Source of the DNA: Pseudomonas fluorescens
Lineage (GTDB): Bacteria > Pseudomonadota > Gammaproteobacteria > Pseudomonadales > Pseudomonadaceae
Assembly: GCF_902497745.1 (NCBI RefSeq)
Contig: NZ_CABVHJ010000004.1
Coordinates: 2,208 to 66,207, forward strand
DNA length: 64,000 nucleotides
Direction of reading: 5' to 3'
Notes under the pieces: model-generated
What the model was told of the DNA's origin: nothing
Databases searched by the model: none
What the model saw: only the letters and a program-made list of their open reading frames with translations
Translations under genes and position numbers: made by a program
Shown: positions 53,340 through 62,523 of the stretch, in pieces
How positions within the stretch are numbered: position 1 is the stretch's first letter
Layout of the letters: each line of letters starts with the position of its first letter

Positions 53340-54830
53340 ATGTGGACGATGACGATGCCAACTGTTGGATATGCCCACCTGCGTGATGCGCTGAAGCTTA
53401 ATGCATTTGCCCCCAAGCGCATTGCGATGATCAAACCGGTTACCCGGATTACCTTGATCGGTGAGTGTCTAGCGGTTCCAAACGGCGTCGCGCCGGCACA
53501 GGGTTCGACACTTGAGCACATCTTGTTTGCTCTGAAGCATGAGGGAATAAACCTGTGCATTCTTGCTCAGGCGCTTGAAACCGTTGAAGCGGACGAGTTG
53601 CTAGGTGAGTTGAGCCGATCACCTAACGGGGTATTTATCCGCAAGGCCTGTTTTCTTTGGGAAAGTTTCACGGGCAAACAGCTGGAATATTCCGTACCGG
53701 TTCGGGGCAACGTTGTCGCTTTGTTTGATCCCAAGCGTTATGTCACCGGGCCTGCAATTCGAAATAGTCGTTGGCGGGTAGATTTTAACGGGTTGGGGTC
53801 AATGCGTTACTGCGCCACAGTCGAGCGTACGACGGAGCTGCAGGCGCTGCTTGATCTGGACATCCTTGGTCGAGCCCAGGCTTTTATGGCGACGTTGCCG
53901 CCGGAAATGATGGATCGGGCAATCAATTGGGCCTATCTGCATGAGACCCGCGATTCTTTCGCCATTGAGAAAGAAGAGCCCAACGAAGAAAAGTCGCGCC
54001 GTTTTGTTCGGCTTCTCCGCCAAGCCCATGAGCGAACAGAGTTGAGCGAGGACTATTTGGTCGAGTTGCAGAACAGTACGGTTTCCAATCCTTTCGATAA
54101 AGCTGTGCTTTTCCGTCATGAACAGAACCATTTACACAACGGCTTGAGAGGCGCAGCTGGCGTCAGCTATGTCCCGCCTCCACCGCAATTGTGCAGGGAG
54201 TTGATGGACGAGTTGATGAGTTTTGCCAATCACTCTGCCAAGCAGGTTGATCCGTTGATAGCTGCAGCGGTTGTGGCTTTCGGGTTTGTCTTTCTTCACC
54301 CGTTCATGGATGGCAATGGTCGACTTTCACGTTTCCTGATTCACCAGACGCTTTGCCACTCTGGCGCTCTAAAAAATGGTTTGTTGTTACCGGTTTCCGT
54401 AGCGATGAAACACGAAGAGTCTGGCTATCTCGAAGCGTTAAAGGAGTTCTCGAAACCAGCAAGAGAGTTCTGGAATGTCACTTGGCTGGATGCTGATCAG
54501 ATGACTTTCGATTTTATTGGGCACGACTCAATCTATCGATTCTGGGACGGGACTCAATGTGCAGAATTTACCTTGCAGATGGCCTTGCGAGCATTGGAAG
54601 TGGAGCTGCGCGAGGAGACCGAGTTTCTTGAAAAATACGACTACGTCATCAAAGAGGTGAATGGGCGTTTTGACGTACGGGGGAGCGACCTCTCGAAACT
54701 GGTAATGATGTGTCTGGACAACGGTGACAAAGTTTCAAAGCATCGACGTAAGCAGTTCCAGTTCAGCGTGCCGGAGGAGGTTTTCGATTTCATTGAGCAG
54801 ATAGCGGGTGATTTCGATTCGGTAAGCTAA
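53340..54830 (+). CDS. Fic-domain protein (probable AMP/NMP transferase), large class II type
   Basis: A 496-residue protein with the complete Fic motif HPFMDGNGRLSR (H320 to R331), the loop that transfers a nucleotide monophosphate to a hydroxyl side chain. About 110 residues before it lies SFAIEK (S206 to E210), which fits the class II inhibitory helix pattern S/T-x-x-x-E-G/N except that K replaces G/N. The flap VSYVPPPP is present before the motif. The N-terminal 180 residues match no family I can name. No recognisable Shine-Dalgarno precedes the ATG; in-frame ATGs at 53349 and 53355 are alternatives. Base composition looks lower in GC than its neighbours, suggesting later acquisition. No antitoxin gene adjoins it. 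Confidence 0.85.
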   Translation: MWTMTMPTVGYAHLRDALKLNAFAPKRIAMIKPVTRITLIGECLAVPNGVAPAQGSTLEHILFALKHEGINLCILAQALETVEADELLGELSRSPNGVFIRKACFLWESFTGKQLEYSVPVRGNVVALFDPKRYVTGPAIRNSRWRVDFNGLGSMRYCATVERTTELQALLDLDILGRAQAFMATLPPEMMDRAINWAYLHETRDSFAIEKEEPNEEKSRRFVRLLRQAHERTELSEDYLVELQNSTVSNPFDKAVLFRHEQNHLHNGLRGAAGVSYVPPPPQLCRELMDELMSFANHSAKQVDPLIAAAVVAFGFVFLHPFMDGNGRLSRFLIHQTLCHSGALKNGLLLPVSVAMKHEESGYLEALKEFSKPAREFWNVTWLDADQMTFDFIGHDSIYRFWDGTQCAEFTLQMALRALEVELREETEFLEKYDYVIKEVNGRFDVRGSDLSKLVMMCLDNGDKVSKHRRKQFQFSVPEEVFDFIEQIAGDFDSVS

Positions 54831-54857
54831 CCCTGAACAGGCAATTTGTTTCAAAAC

Positions 54858-54905
54858 TTGACTGAAATTCCCCTCAAATGCGATATTGATAGTTAGCAAA
54901 CTAAC
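54858..54905 (+). promoter_or_regulatory. Promoter with MarR-type operator
   Basis: TTGACT (54858-54863), an 18-base spacer and GATATT (54882-54887) make a sigma-70-like promoter. Directly after it is GTTAGCAAACTAAC (54892-54905), perfect 5-base arms about a 4-base centre, as in MarR operators. The next gene encodes a MarR protein. Confidence 0.55.
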
Positions 54906-54908
54906 AGT

Positions 54909-55376
54909 GTGCATTTCCCCGTGCCGAACGATCTCGACGCTCTCCAGATGAACATCAGCAGTGCCATGGTGGTGGCCGCCAGGCATTGGCGGAAGATCTG
55001 CCAGACCACGCTGGTCAACTATGGAATCTCCGAAGCCTGCGCCGTCCCGCTGCTAATGATCGGGCGTCTGGGCGAGGGCGTGCGTCAGGTGCAAGTGGCG
55101 CAGGCGGCCGGGATGGAGAGTCCGTCGCTGGTGCGTCTGCTCGATCAGTTGTGCCAGTCCGGTTACGTCTGCCGCACCGAAGATGCTCAGGATCGCCGGG
55201 CCAAGTGCCTGAGCCTGACTGACACCGGTCGAGAACTGGTGCAGGCGGTCGAGATCGAACTGGTGCGCTTGCGTCATGAGGTGCTCGAAGGCATCGATCA
55301 AAGCGATCTGGAAGCTACGCTTCGGGTACTCAGAGCTTTTGAGGCGGCCAACCCGCCATTGGTGGTTAATTCTTGA
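54909..55376 (+). CDS. MarR-family transcriptional regulator of the efflux operon
   Basis: A 155-residue winged-helix dimeric regulator. The recognition part is QVAQAAGMESPSLVRLLDQL, followed by the wing with the conserved DAQDRRAKCLSLTDTGREL (read as EDAQDRRAKC and LTDTGREL). It starts at GTG 54909 or 54921. Its stop overlaps the FUSC start, so it is the first gene of the efflux operon and probably represses it, released by an aromatic ligand as in many MarR systems. The palindrome just upstream is the likely site. Confidence 0.88.
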   Translation: MHFPVPNDLDALQMNISSAMVVAARHWRKICQTTLVNYGISEACAVPLLMIGRLGEGVRQVQVAQAAGMESPSLVRLLDQLCQSGYVCRTEDAQDRRAKCLSLTDTGRELVQAVEIELVRLRHEVLEGIDQSDLEATLRVLRAFEAANPPLVVNS

Positions 55377-57436
55377 ACGGTTTTTTCTCTGGCATTCCGC
55401 CGGCCCGTGACTGGTTCTACGGGGTGCGGACTTTTGCAGCGTCGATGATTGCGCTGTACATCGCCTTGCTCATGCAAATGCCGCGTCCGTATTGGGCGAT
55501 GGCCACGGTGTACATCGTCTCCAGCCCGTTTCTCGGCCCGACCAGTTCCAAAGCGTTGTACCGCGCCATTGGCACCTTTCTTGGTGCAGCGGCGGCAGTT
55601 TTTTTCGTGCCGATGTTCGTCCAGAGCCCTTATGTGCTGGTGGTAGTCATCGCGCTGTGGACGGGGATTTTGTTGTTCCTGTCCCTGCAACTGCGCACGG
55701 CCAACAACTATGCATTGATGCTCGCCGGTTACACCCTGCCGCTGATTGCCTTGCCGGTGGTGGATAACCCGCTGGCGGTGTGGGACGTAGCAGAGGCGCG
55801 CACCGAAGAGATTTTTCTCGGCATCGCCGTTGCCGCCGTGGTCGGCGCGATGTTCTGGCCGCGCCGTCTGGCACCCGTATTCAACGACGCGGTGAGCAAG
55901 TGGTTCGCCGATGCCACGACTTACAGCCTGAAATTCCTCAGCCGCGACGTGCAGCCCGAAGAAGTCACTGCGCTGCGCATGGCCATGGTTGCCAACTTCA
56001 ACAGCCTCGAATTGATGATCGGCCAGTTGCCCCACGAAGGCGCACTACCGCAAACCGTGCGCAACACCAAAGAACTGCGCGGGCGGATGATTCATCTGTT
56101 GCCAGTGATCGATGCGCTGGAAGATTCGCTCTACGCCCTAGAGCGGCGCACACCAGAGCTGGTGGAAAAGTTCGCACCGCTGCTGGCCGCAACCCGCGAA
56201 TGGCTCGCTCATCAGAACGCCGATCTCGACCGCTGGCAAGCGCTGAAAGATCAGCTCGAAGCCCTGCAACCGAGTGCCGAAGCACTGGAAGACCGCAAAC
56301 AACTGCTGTTCTCCAACTCGATTTATCGCCTCGGCGAATTCATCGATTTATGGCAGGACTGCCGCAGTCTGCAGGACGCGATTCTCTGCGAGCGCCAGGA
56401 CAGCTGGCGCGCGGTCTACCGTCACTGGCGCCTCGGTCGTCTGACGCCGTTCATTGATCGTGGGCTGATGCTCTACTCGGCGGCCTCGACCGTTCTGGCG
56501 ATCATCACCGCCTCGGTGCTGTGGATTCTGCTCGGCTGGCCGGACGGCGGCAGCGCGGTGATTCTCGCCGCGGTGGCCTGTAGCTTCTTCGCCTCGATGG
56601 ACGACCCGGCACCGCAGATTTACCGGTTCTTTTTCTGGACCGGCATGTCGGTGCTGTTCGCCAGCCTTTACCTGTTTTTGATTCTGCCCAACCTGCATGA
56701 TTTCCCGATGCTGGTGCTGGCGTTTTCCATCCCGTTCATCTGCGTCGGCACCCTGACGGTGCAGCCGCGGTTCTTCCTCGGCATGCTGCTGACGCTGGTC
56801 AACACCTCCTCATTCATCAGTATTCAGGGGGCTTACGACGCGGACTTTTTTGCCTTCGTGAACTCCAACCTCGCGGGTCCGTTAGGGCTGTTGTTCGCGT
56901 TTATCTGGACGCTGGTCGCACGCCCGTTCGGTGCCGAACTGGCGGCGAAACGCCTGACGCGTTTCAGCTGGAAAGACATCGTCCACATGACCGAGCCGGC
57001 CAACCTTGCCGAACACCGCAAATTGGGCGTGCAGTTGCTCGATCGACTGATGCAGCATCTGCCGCGTCTGGCCCTCACCGGCCAGGACACCGGCATCGCC
57101 ATGCGCGAAGTGCGCGTCGGCCTGAACCTGCTCGACTTGCTCGCCTACACCCCACGGGTGACCGGCGCGCCGAACGCGCTGCTGCAGCAAGTGGTCAGTG
57201 AAGTCGGCGAGTATTTCCGCGCTTGCCTCAAGGCCGGCGAACGCTTGCCGGCGCCAGCGCCGTTATTGATGACCCTCGATCGCACTCGTCGCGCACTCAA
57301 TGGCCACGGCGACGATGAAACCCGTCTGAACCTGTTGCACGCCTTGAGCGGTTTGCGTCTGGCGCTGCTGCCCGGCGTCGAATTCGTCTCCAGTGCCGAC
57401 TCCGAAGAACCGCTGCCCGATGGAGCGCCCCTATGA
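55373..57436 (+). CDS. FUSC-family inner-membrane efflux protein (AaeB-like)
   Basis: A 687-residue protein with two sets of membrane helices (about 20-160 and 365-525) flanking soluble segments, the FUSC/AaeB (aromatic acid exporter) architecture. The opening PPARDWFYGVRTFAASMIALYIA and motif RPYWAMATVYIVSSPFLGPTSSK, read in parts (RDWFYGVRTF, RPYWAMATVY), are diagnostic. It begins at a TTG that overlaps the MarR stop (TTGA). The following DUF1656, HlyD and outer-membrane genes form the rest of the pump, which in E. coli exports p-hydroxybenzoate-type acids. Confidence 0.9.
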   Translation: MNGFFSGIPPARDWFYGVRTFAASMIALYIALLMQMPRPYWAMATVYIVSSPFLGPTSSKALYRAIGTFLGAAAAVFFVPMFVQSPYVLVVVIALWTGILLFLSLQLRTANNYALMLAGYTLPLIALPVVDNPLAVWDVAEARTEEIFLGIAVAAVVGAMFWPRRLAPVFNDAVSKWFADATTYSLKFLSRDVQPEEVTALRMAMVANFNSLELMIGQLPHEGALPQTVRNTKELRGRMIHLLPVIDALEDSLYALERRTPELVEKFAPLLAATREWLAHQNADLDRWQALKDQLEALQPSAEALEDRKQLLFSNSIYRLGEFIDLWQDCRSLQDAILCERQDSWRAVYRHWRLGRLTPFIDRGLMLYSAASTVLAIITASVLWILLGWPDGGSAVILAAVACSFFASMDDPAPQIYRFFFWTGMSVLFASLYLFLILPNLHDFPMLVLAFSIPFICVGTLTVQPRFFLGMLLTLVNTSSFISIQGAYDADFFAFVNSNLAGPLGLLFAFIWTLVARPFGAELAAKRLTRFSWKDIVHMTEPANLAEHRKLGVQLLDRLMQHLPRLALTGQDTGIAMREVRVGLNLLDLLAYTPRVTGAPNALLQQVVSEVGEYFRACLKAGERLPAPAPLLMTLDRTRRALNGHGDDETRLNLLHALSGLRLALLPGVEFVSSADSEEPLPDGAPL

Positions 57437-57642
57437 TCGGTGATCTGGACATCAGCGGCATTTTCCTGCCGACCCTGCTGGTGTTGATGGGCATCACTTA
57501 TGTGCTGTTTTTGCTGGTGCATGCCGTGCTCACGCGCGTGCACTTTTACCGTCTGGTCTGGCACCGGGCATTGTTCAACGTGGCCCTCTACGCGGTACTG
57601 CTGTACGGCGTGGACTCACTCAGTCGATACCTGATGACATGA
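57433..57642 (+). CDS. DUF1656 (AaeX-like) small membrane protein
   Basis: A 69-residue protein with two membrane helices (about 12-33 and 45-63) and the family pattern DLDISGIFLPTLLV. It overlaps both neighbours by 4 bases (ATGA at each end), which ties it tightly to the pump. AaeX-type proteins always lie between the FUSC and HlyD genes; their role is not known. Confidence 0.9.
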   Translation: MIGDLDISGIFLPTLLVLMGITYVLFLLVHAVLTRVHFYRLVWHRALFNVALYAVLLYGVDSLSRYLMT

Positions 57643-58541
57643 AAAAACCGTTTTTGACCATCGGTCGCGTGGTACTGACCCTGCTGATCGTGACTTTTGC
57701 CGTTGTCCTCGTCTGGCGCATGGTGATGTATTACATGTTCGCGCCATGGACCCGTGACGGCCACATTCGCGCCGACATCATCCAGATCGCCCCGGACGTC
57801 TCCGGGTTGATCCAACAGGTTGAAGTGAAAGACAACCAGTTGATCAAACGCGGCCAGGTGCTGTTCAGCATCGACCAGGACCGATTCAAACTGGCCCTGC
57901 GTCAGGCCAAAGCCGCTGTCGCCGACCGCGAAGAAACTCTCGCCCAGGCCCAGCGCGAAGCCAAGCGTAACCGTGGCCTCGGCAATCTGGTGCCGGCCGA
58001 GCAACTGGAAGAAAGCCAATCGAAGGTCGCCCGTGCGCAATCGGCACTGGCCGAAGCCATGGTCACGGTGGACAGCGCCCAGCTCAATCTCGACCGCTCG
58101 GTGATCCGCAGCCCGGTGGACGGGTACGTCAACGACCGCGCGCCGCGTCCGCAGGAGTTCGTCACTGCCGGGCGTCCGGTGTTGTCGGTGGTCGACAGCA
58201 ATTCGTTTCACATCGACGGCTATTTCGAAGAGACCAAACTCGACGGCATCCATGTCGGCCAGTCGGTGGATATCCGCGTGATCGGCGACCGCGCCAAATT
58301 GCGCGGACATGTCGAAAGCATCGTCGCCGGCATCGAAGACCGCGACCGCAGCAGCGGCAGCAACCTGTTGCCGAACGTTAACCCAGCGTTCAGCTGGGTG
58401 CGGCTGGCGCAGCGGATCCCGGTGCGGATTGCCTTTGATGACGTGCCGGAAGATTTCCGCATGATCGCCGGACGCACTGCCACCGTTTCGATCATCGAAG
58501 ACTCAAAGATCGACGATAAAAAGCAGGAGCCCGGGCAATGA
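57639..58541 (+). CDS. HlyD-family periplasmic adaptor (AaeA-like)
   Basis: A 300-residue membrane-fusion protein: one N-terminal helix (VVLTLLIVTFAVVLVWRM), first lipoyl half (IIQIAPDVSGLIQQVEVKDN), short coiled coil, second half (SVIRSPVDGYVNDRAPRPQE) and beta domain (FHIDGYFEETKLDGI). The coiled coil is short, as in AaeA. It connects the FUSC pump with the NodT channel, to which it is coupled by ATGA. Confidence 0.9.
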   Translation: MKKPFLTIGRVVLTLLIVTFAVVLVWRMVMYYMFAPWTRDGHIRADIIQIAPDVSGLIQQVEVKDNQLIKRGQVLFSIDQDRFKLALRQAKAAVADREETLAQAQREAKRNRGLGNLVPAEQLEESQSKVARAQSALAEAMVTVDSAQLNLDRSVIRSPVDGYVNDRAPRPQEFVTAGRPVLSVVDSNSFHIDGYFEETKLDGIHVGQSVDIRVIGDRAKLRGHVESIVAGIEDRDRSSGSNLLPNVNPAFSWVRLAQRIPVRIAFDDVPEDFRMIAGRTATVSIIEDSKIDDKKQEPGQ

Positions 58542-59980
58542 GCAGGGCGCTGATGATCGCCGGGTTGGGCGTGATGCTCTCGGCCTGTCAGATGGTCGGG
58601 CCGGACTATCAGGTGCCTGAGGATGCAGCGGTTCAGCGCAAGGATTTTCAGGGCGAACTGGCGGTTGCCGGAAAACCGGTAGTTTCGGCGCCGGTGCCGG
58701 CGGATTGGTGGCGTCTTTATAAGGATGCGCGGCTGGATCAACTGGTGCAGGAGGCCATGGCCTCCAACACCGATTTGCGCGTCGCGGCGGCGAACCTGCA
58801 ACGGGCTCGCGCTCAGGTTGATGAGGCCGAAGCAGCGGGCGGCTGGAGCGCAGGTGTGAAGATGGGCGCGCAGCGTTTGCAAGAGTCTGGTCAGGCATTC
58901 TTGCTGCCGGAAAAAGTCCCGGTCGATAACGTCGGCGACATCGGCATCAGCGCTTCTTATCAGTTCGATCTGTGGGGCACCTTGCAGCGTGGCATCGAAG
59001 GCGCCAAGGCCAATGCCGACGCGACCCAGGCCGCGGCAGACACTGCGCGGATCACCTTGGTGGCAGACGTCGTGCGTGCTTACACCCAAGTCTGCGCGGC
59101 CAATGAAGAACGTGAAATCGCCGAGCATTCCCTCGACCTGCAATCGCAAAGCACCACGCTGATCCAGCGTTTGCGCGACGCCGGGCGCGGCGACGAAACC
59201 CAGGTCACCCGTTCGCAAACCCAGTTCAAATCCCTGCGCGCCGACTTGCCGCGCTATGAAGCCGCGCGTCAGGCCGGGCTGTTCCGTTTGTCGATGTTGC
59301 TGGCGAAACCGGTTGATCAGTTGCCCGCCGGCACCGCGACCTGCGCCGAGTTGCCGAAAATCGCGCAATTGGTGCCAGTCGGCGATGGCGCCGCGCTGCT
59401 CAAACGTCGCCCGGACATTCGCCAGGCCGAACGTCGTCTGGCTGCTTCGACCGCCGGGATCGGCGTCGCCACTGGCGAGTTGTATCCAGACATCAGTATC
59501 GGCGCGAGCATCGGCACTGTTGGTCTCATCGATGACTTGGGTGATCCGTCGACCAACCGCTGGGGCTTCGGCCCGTCGCTGAGCTGGAAAGTGCCGACCA
59601 ACGGCGCCCGCGCGCGCATCCGTGAAGCTGAAGCGACGACTCAAGGTGCGCTTGCGCACTTCGACGGCGTGGTACTCAACGCCATTCGCGAAACCCAGAC
59701 TGGCCTCGCTCAGTACACCGCACTACTTCAGCGGCGCGACGCACTGGCCGATGCCGAGCAGTCGGCGAAACTGGCTGCAGACCAGACTCACCGCTTCTTC
59801 CAGGCCGGCCGCGAGTCGTTCCTCGCCGATCTGCAGGCGACCCGCACCTACACCGATGTCACCGCACAACTGGCCGCCGCCAACACTCAAGTTGCGATGA
59901 GCCAGATCGATTTGTTCCTCGCTTTGGGCGGCGGCTGGGAAAGCGGACGAACGCACGCTCCAACCGCCAGCAAACCCTGA
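58538..59980 (+). CDS. NodT-family outer-membrane efflux lipoprotein
   Basis: A 480-residue TolC-like channel. Lipoprotein signal MSRALMIAGLGVMLSAC, then MVGPDYQVPE and two outer-membrane efflux repeats (DARLDQLVQEAMASNTDLRV; RRPDIRQAERRLAASTAGIG). It ends QIDLFLALGGGWE, the usual C-terminus. It is the last gene of the MarR-FUSC-DUF1656-HlyD-channel operon. Unlike the other channel in this window, its signal peptide is of normal length. Confidence 0.92.
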   Translation: MSRALMIAGLGVMLSACQMVGPDYQVPEDAAVQRKDFQGELAVAGKPVVSAPVPADWWRLYKDARLDQLVQEAMASNTDLRVAAANLQRARAQVDEAEAAGGWSAGVKMGAQRLQESGQAFLLPEKVPVDNVGDIGISASYQFDLWGTLQRGIEGAKANADATQAAADTARITLVADVVRAYTQVCAANEEREIAEHSLDLQSQSTTLIQRLRDAGRGDETQVTRSQTQFKSLRADLPRYEAARQAGLFRLSMLLAKPVDQLPAGTATCAELPKIAQLVPVGDGAALLKRRPDIRQAERRLAASTAGIGVATGELYPDISIGASIGTVGLIDDLGDPSTNRWGFGPSLSWKVPTNGARARIREAEATTQGALAHFDGVVLNAIRETQTGLAQYTALLQRRDALADAEQSAKLAADQTHRFFQAGRESFLADLQATRTYTDVTAQLAAANTQVAMSQIDLFLALGGGWESGRTHAPTASKP

Positions 59981-60004
59981 GGCCGTTGCTATGCTTTGAA
60001 GTGT

Positions 60005-60036
60005 TGAAGGGGCGCCCCGTGCAAAGCGCCCCTTCA
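60005..60036 (+). terminator. GC-rich hairpin after the efflux operon
   Basis: TGAAGGGGCG (60005-60014) pairs with CGCCCCTTCA (60027-60036) across 12 bases. No T-run follows, so it may stabilise the mRNA end or act as a weak terminator before the next gene. Confidence 0.45.
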
Positions 60037-60073
60037 GCGCACATTGCTAGCGCTGGTCTAGGGGAAACCAATA

Positions 60074-60709
60074 ATGAAAAACCCTTACGCTCTCGGCTTC
60101 TGGTGCGCCCTCGCAGTGCTGGTGCTGCTCTCGGCCACCTATTTCTACGGCATCATGCTGGCCCACCAGATCGACAAGGCCATGGTTTTCCTCGACAGCG
60201 CCGTCGCGCTGATTGCGGTCATGGCAATCGTCGTGGTTGCCTGGGCGTCGCTCCAGGTGCAGCGGGTAAAGAAACGGCAGCTTGAACAAGGCAAGACTCT
60301 GGTGCTGATCTGGGACACAAAAGTTGCCCTGCGCCGGGTCGAAACCGTGTTCGACCGGTATTTCTGGGGCAGCTACTGGCAACCCGGGCGGACCTTCGCC
60401 GAAGTCATGGGCGAACTCACCGGCACGCCACTGGAAAAAAGTCTCGAAGCGCTGAAAAAGCAGTGTCTGGAACTCGACAAGCAGATTGATGGCGAGGGCT
60501 GGCACTGGCTCAACAATGCCCGGGAATTGTCCGATGTTGCTACAGCCATGGCCCGTGAGCGTTATCAGCTGGATTTCTGTGACCCGCGCGCCGACGTGGC
60601 GGGCGGGGCGGTGATTGATCGGGATTTTGAAGTGCTGGTGTATACCTGGACTGCGCGGCTGAAAAGTTTTGATCATCAGCTGGATGAGATCGAGGTTCAG
60701 TATTCCTGA
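60074..60709 (+). CDS. Unknown inner-membrane protein with two N-terminal helices
   Basis: A 211-residue protein that I do not recognise. Two membrane helices (about 7-28 and 40-62) with a short loop between them are followed by a cytoplasmic, mostly helical domain of about 145 residues (KKRQLEQGKTLVLIWDTKVA, VFDRYFWGSYWQPGRTF, LEALKKQCLELDKQIDGEGW). The start is supported by GGGGA about 10 bases upstream. It stands alone, with a hairpin before and a REPIN after. The helical tail may be a coiled-coil partner domain. Confidence 0.75.
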   Translation: MKNPYALGFWCALAVLVLLSATYFYGIMLAHQIDKAMVFLDSAVALIAVMAIVVVAWASLQVQRVKKRQLEQGKTLVLIWDTKVALRRVETVFDRYFWGSYWQPGRTFAEVMGELTGTPLEKSLEALKKQCLELDKQIDGEGWHWLNNARELSDVATAMARERYQLDFCDPRADVAGGAVIDRDFEVLVYTWTARLKSFDHQLDEIEVQYS

Positions 60710-60733
60710 TTCTCGGCTGAATCATCTGGCCCC

Positions 60734-60797
60734 TTCGCGAGCAGGCTCGCTCCCACAGGTACAGCGTTGTCCTTGTGGGAGCGAGCTTGCTCGCGAA
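60734..60797. repeat. REPIN
   Basis: Facing REP pair (left arm GAGCAGGCTCG, right arm GAGCTTGCTCG) with about 15 bases between the copies. Confidence 0.9.
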
Positions 60798-61001
60798 GGC
60801 GGACTGAAAAACACCGAAACTCTTCCCGCCTGTCGACTGTCCACAATTCCCATAGACACTCTTTAACCTTTAAACATTGGGCCAGCTCACGCGCCCGGTG
60901 CTAATCTCCACCGCTGAATTCAGCGCAGTCGAGCCGCGACCCGGTCACGGGTTCAGGGAAGACGACCACACTCACAGCCACGGAAATCGATCAGGTCATT
61001 C

Positions 61002-62507
61002 ATGAATAAATCAGCAGGCGTGCTCCTCGGAATTGTAGTTGCCATCGGCGCGATCAGCGCAGGCGGGGCCTGGTACACCGGGACCAAGATCGAAGGCGTA
61101 TTGAACAACGCCGTCAGCAACGCCAACCAAGAGCTGCAAACGGCCATGGCCGGTTCCAATGGCACTGCGTCGCTGGAACTGGTGTCGCTGGATCGCCACA
61201 CCTTCACCAGCACCGCGCACTATCGCCTCAAGGGTGAAGGCGAGATGTTCGGTGATGCGCCAGTCGAACTGCTATTCGTTGACCACATCGAGCACGGCCC
61301 GCTGCCGTTCTCGCGTCTGGTTTCGCTGAAATGGCTGCCAGTCATGGCTACCAGCAACTACGAGCTGGAAAAGAACCCGGCCACCGAGAAGTGGTTCGCC
61401 GCCACCAAGGGCGCCGCGCCGCTCAAAGGCGTGACCAGCATCGGCTACGACGAATCGACCACCAGCACCCTCGATCTGCTGCCGTTCGAAACCGCGCTGG
61501 ATGAGCAGTCGAGCCTGAAGTTCTCCGGCCTGACCATGAATATCTCCGCTAATGCCAAAGCGCAGAAGGTCAAGGCGGACGGCTATATGGACAACCTGAA
61601 ACTGGTCACCGTTGCTGACGATCAGGCGCCGGTACAGGTCGAACTCAACGGTCTGACCCTGGCCAGCAACCTCGCCAAGAGCAGCTACGGTTACTACACC
61701 GGGGAAAACACCCTCGTGCTGACCAACAGCAAAACCACCTTCGGCACCAAGCAATCGGTGCTGGGCGTGAAGAACTTCGAAATGAAAAACCTCACCGAAG
61801 AAAACGGCAGCAATGCGTCTGGCCGTGCTGACTACAAGATTGGCGAAGTCAGCCTCAACGACAAGAAAGTCGGCTCGGCGAACATGGCCATGAGCCTGAA
61901 AAACCTCGACATCCCGTCGACGATGTCGCTGATGCAGATTTACCAGACCAAACTGCAGCCTTACGAAAAAGCCGCCGCCGAAGCTGCAGCCCAGGGCTTG
62001 CCAGCGCCAGAGCTGAACCTGACCGAAGCGGAAAATGCGCAAGTCAAAGCCGATCTGCAAAAGCTGCTGGCCGCCGGCCCACAGTTTGCGCTGGAAAACC
62101 TCTCGTTCAACACCGCCAACGGCGAGAGCAAGGCCAATCTGGTGATCGATCTGACCAAGCCGCAATCGTTGGATTTGCCGCCGGATCAACTGGGCAAACA
62201 ACTGATCGCACTGCTGGATCTGAATATCCAGGTGTCAAAGCCGATGCTGGTCGATCTGCTCAGCGTGCAGGCGCAGCTGGACGGTCAGACCGATGCCAAA
62301 GCCATCGTCGATCAATCCAAGGAAGCGGCCGATATGTTCGCCGGCATGGCCGTCGGTTCGCAGTTGGCCGTCGTCGACGGCACCAACGTCGTGACCAAGC
62401 TGCATTACGCCGCCAATCAGGTCGAATTCAACGGCCAGAAGATGACCGTCGAGCAGTTCGTCGGCTTCCTGATGAGCAAGTTCGCAGGCGTCACGCAAGT
62501 GCAGTAA
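61002..62507 (+). CDS. YdgA-family (DUF945) periplasmic protein
   Basis: A 501-residue protein with an N-terminal membrane anchor (AGVLLGIVVAIGAISAGGAWYTG) and a long periplasmic beta-rich part. The family features LLFVDHIEHGPLPFSR, the repeated FSGLTMNISA and LNGLTLASN strands, and LSFNTANGESKANLVIDL are visible. YdgA-type proteins are found through gammaproteobacteria; their function is unsettled. It is a single-gene unit ended by a good terminator. Length is normal for the family. Confidence 0.88.
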   Translation: MNKSAGVLLGIVVAIGAISAGGAWYTGTKIEGVLNNAVSNANQELQTAMAGSNGTASLELVSLDRHTFTSTAHYRLKGEGEMFGDAPVELLFVDHIEHGPLPFSRLVSLKWLPVMATSNYELEKNPATEKWFAATKGAAPLKGVTSIGYDESTTSTLDLLPFETALDEQSSLKFSGLTMNISANAKAQKVKADGYMDNLKLVTVADDQAPVQVELNGLTLASNLAKSSYGYYTGENTLVLTNSKTTFGTKQSVLGVKNFEMKNLTEENGSNASGRADYKIGEVSLNDKKVGSANMAMSLKNLDIPSTMSLMQIYQTKLQPYEKAAAEAAAQGLPAPELNLTEAENAQVKADLQKLLAAGPQFALENLSFNTANGESKANLVIDLTKPQSLDLPPDQLGKQLIALLDLNIQVSKPMLVDLLSVQAQLDGQTDAKAIVDQSKEAADMFAGMAVGSQLAVVDGTNVVTKLHYAANQVEFNGQKMTVEQFVGFLMSKFAGVTQVQ

Positions 62508-62523
62508 TTCTGCGTTCTTAATA

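Noticed and set aside
53340..54830. Fic gene as half of a toxin-antitoxin pair
   Set aside because: No small antitoxin gene lies beside it, and an inhibitory-type motif is inside the same protein.
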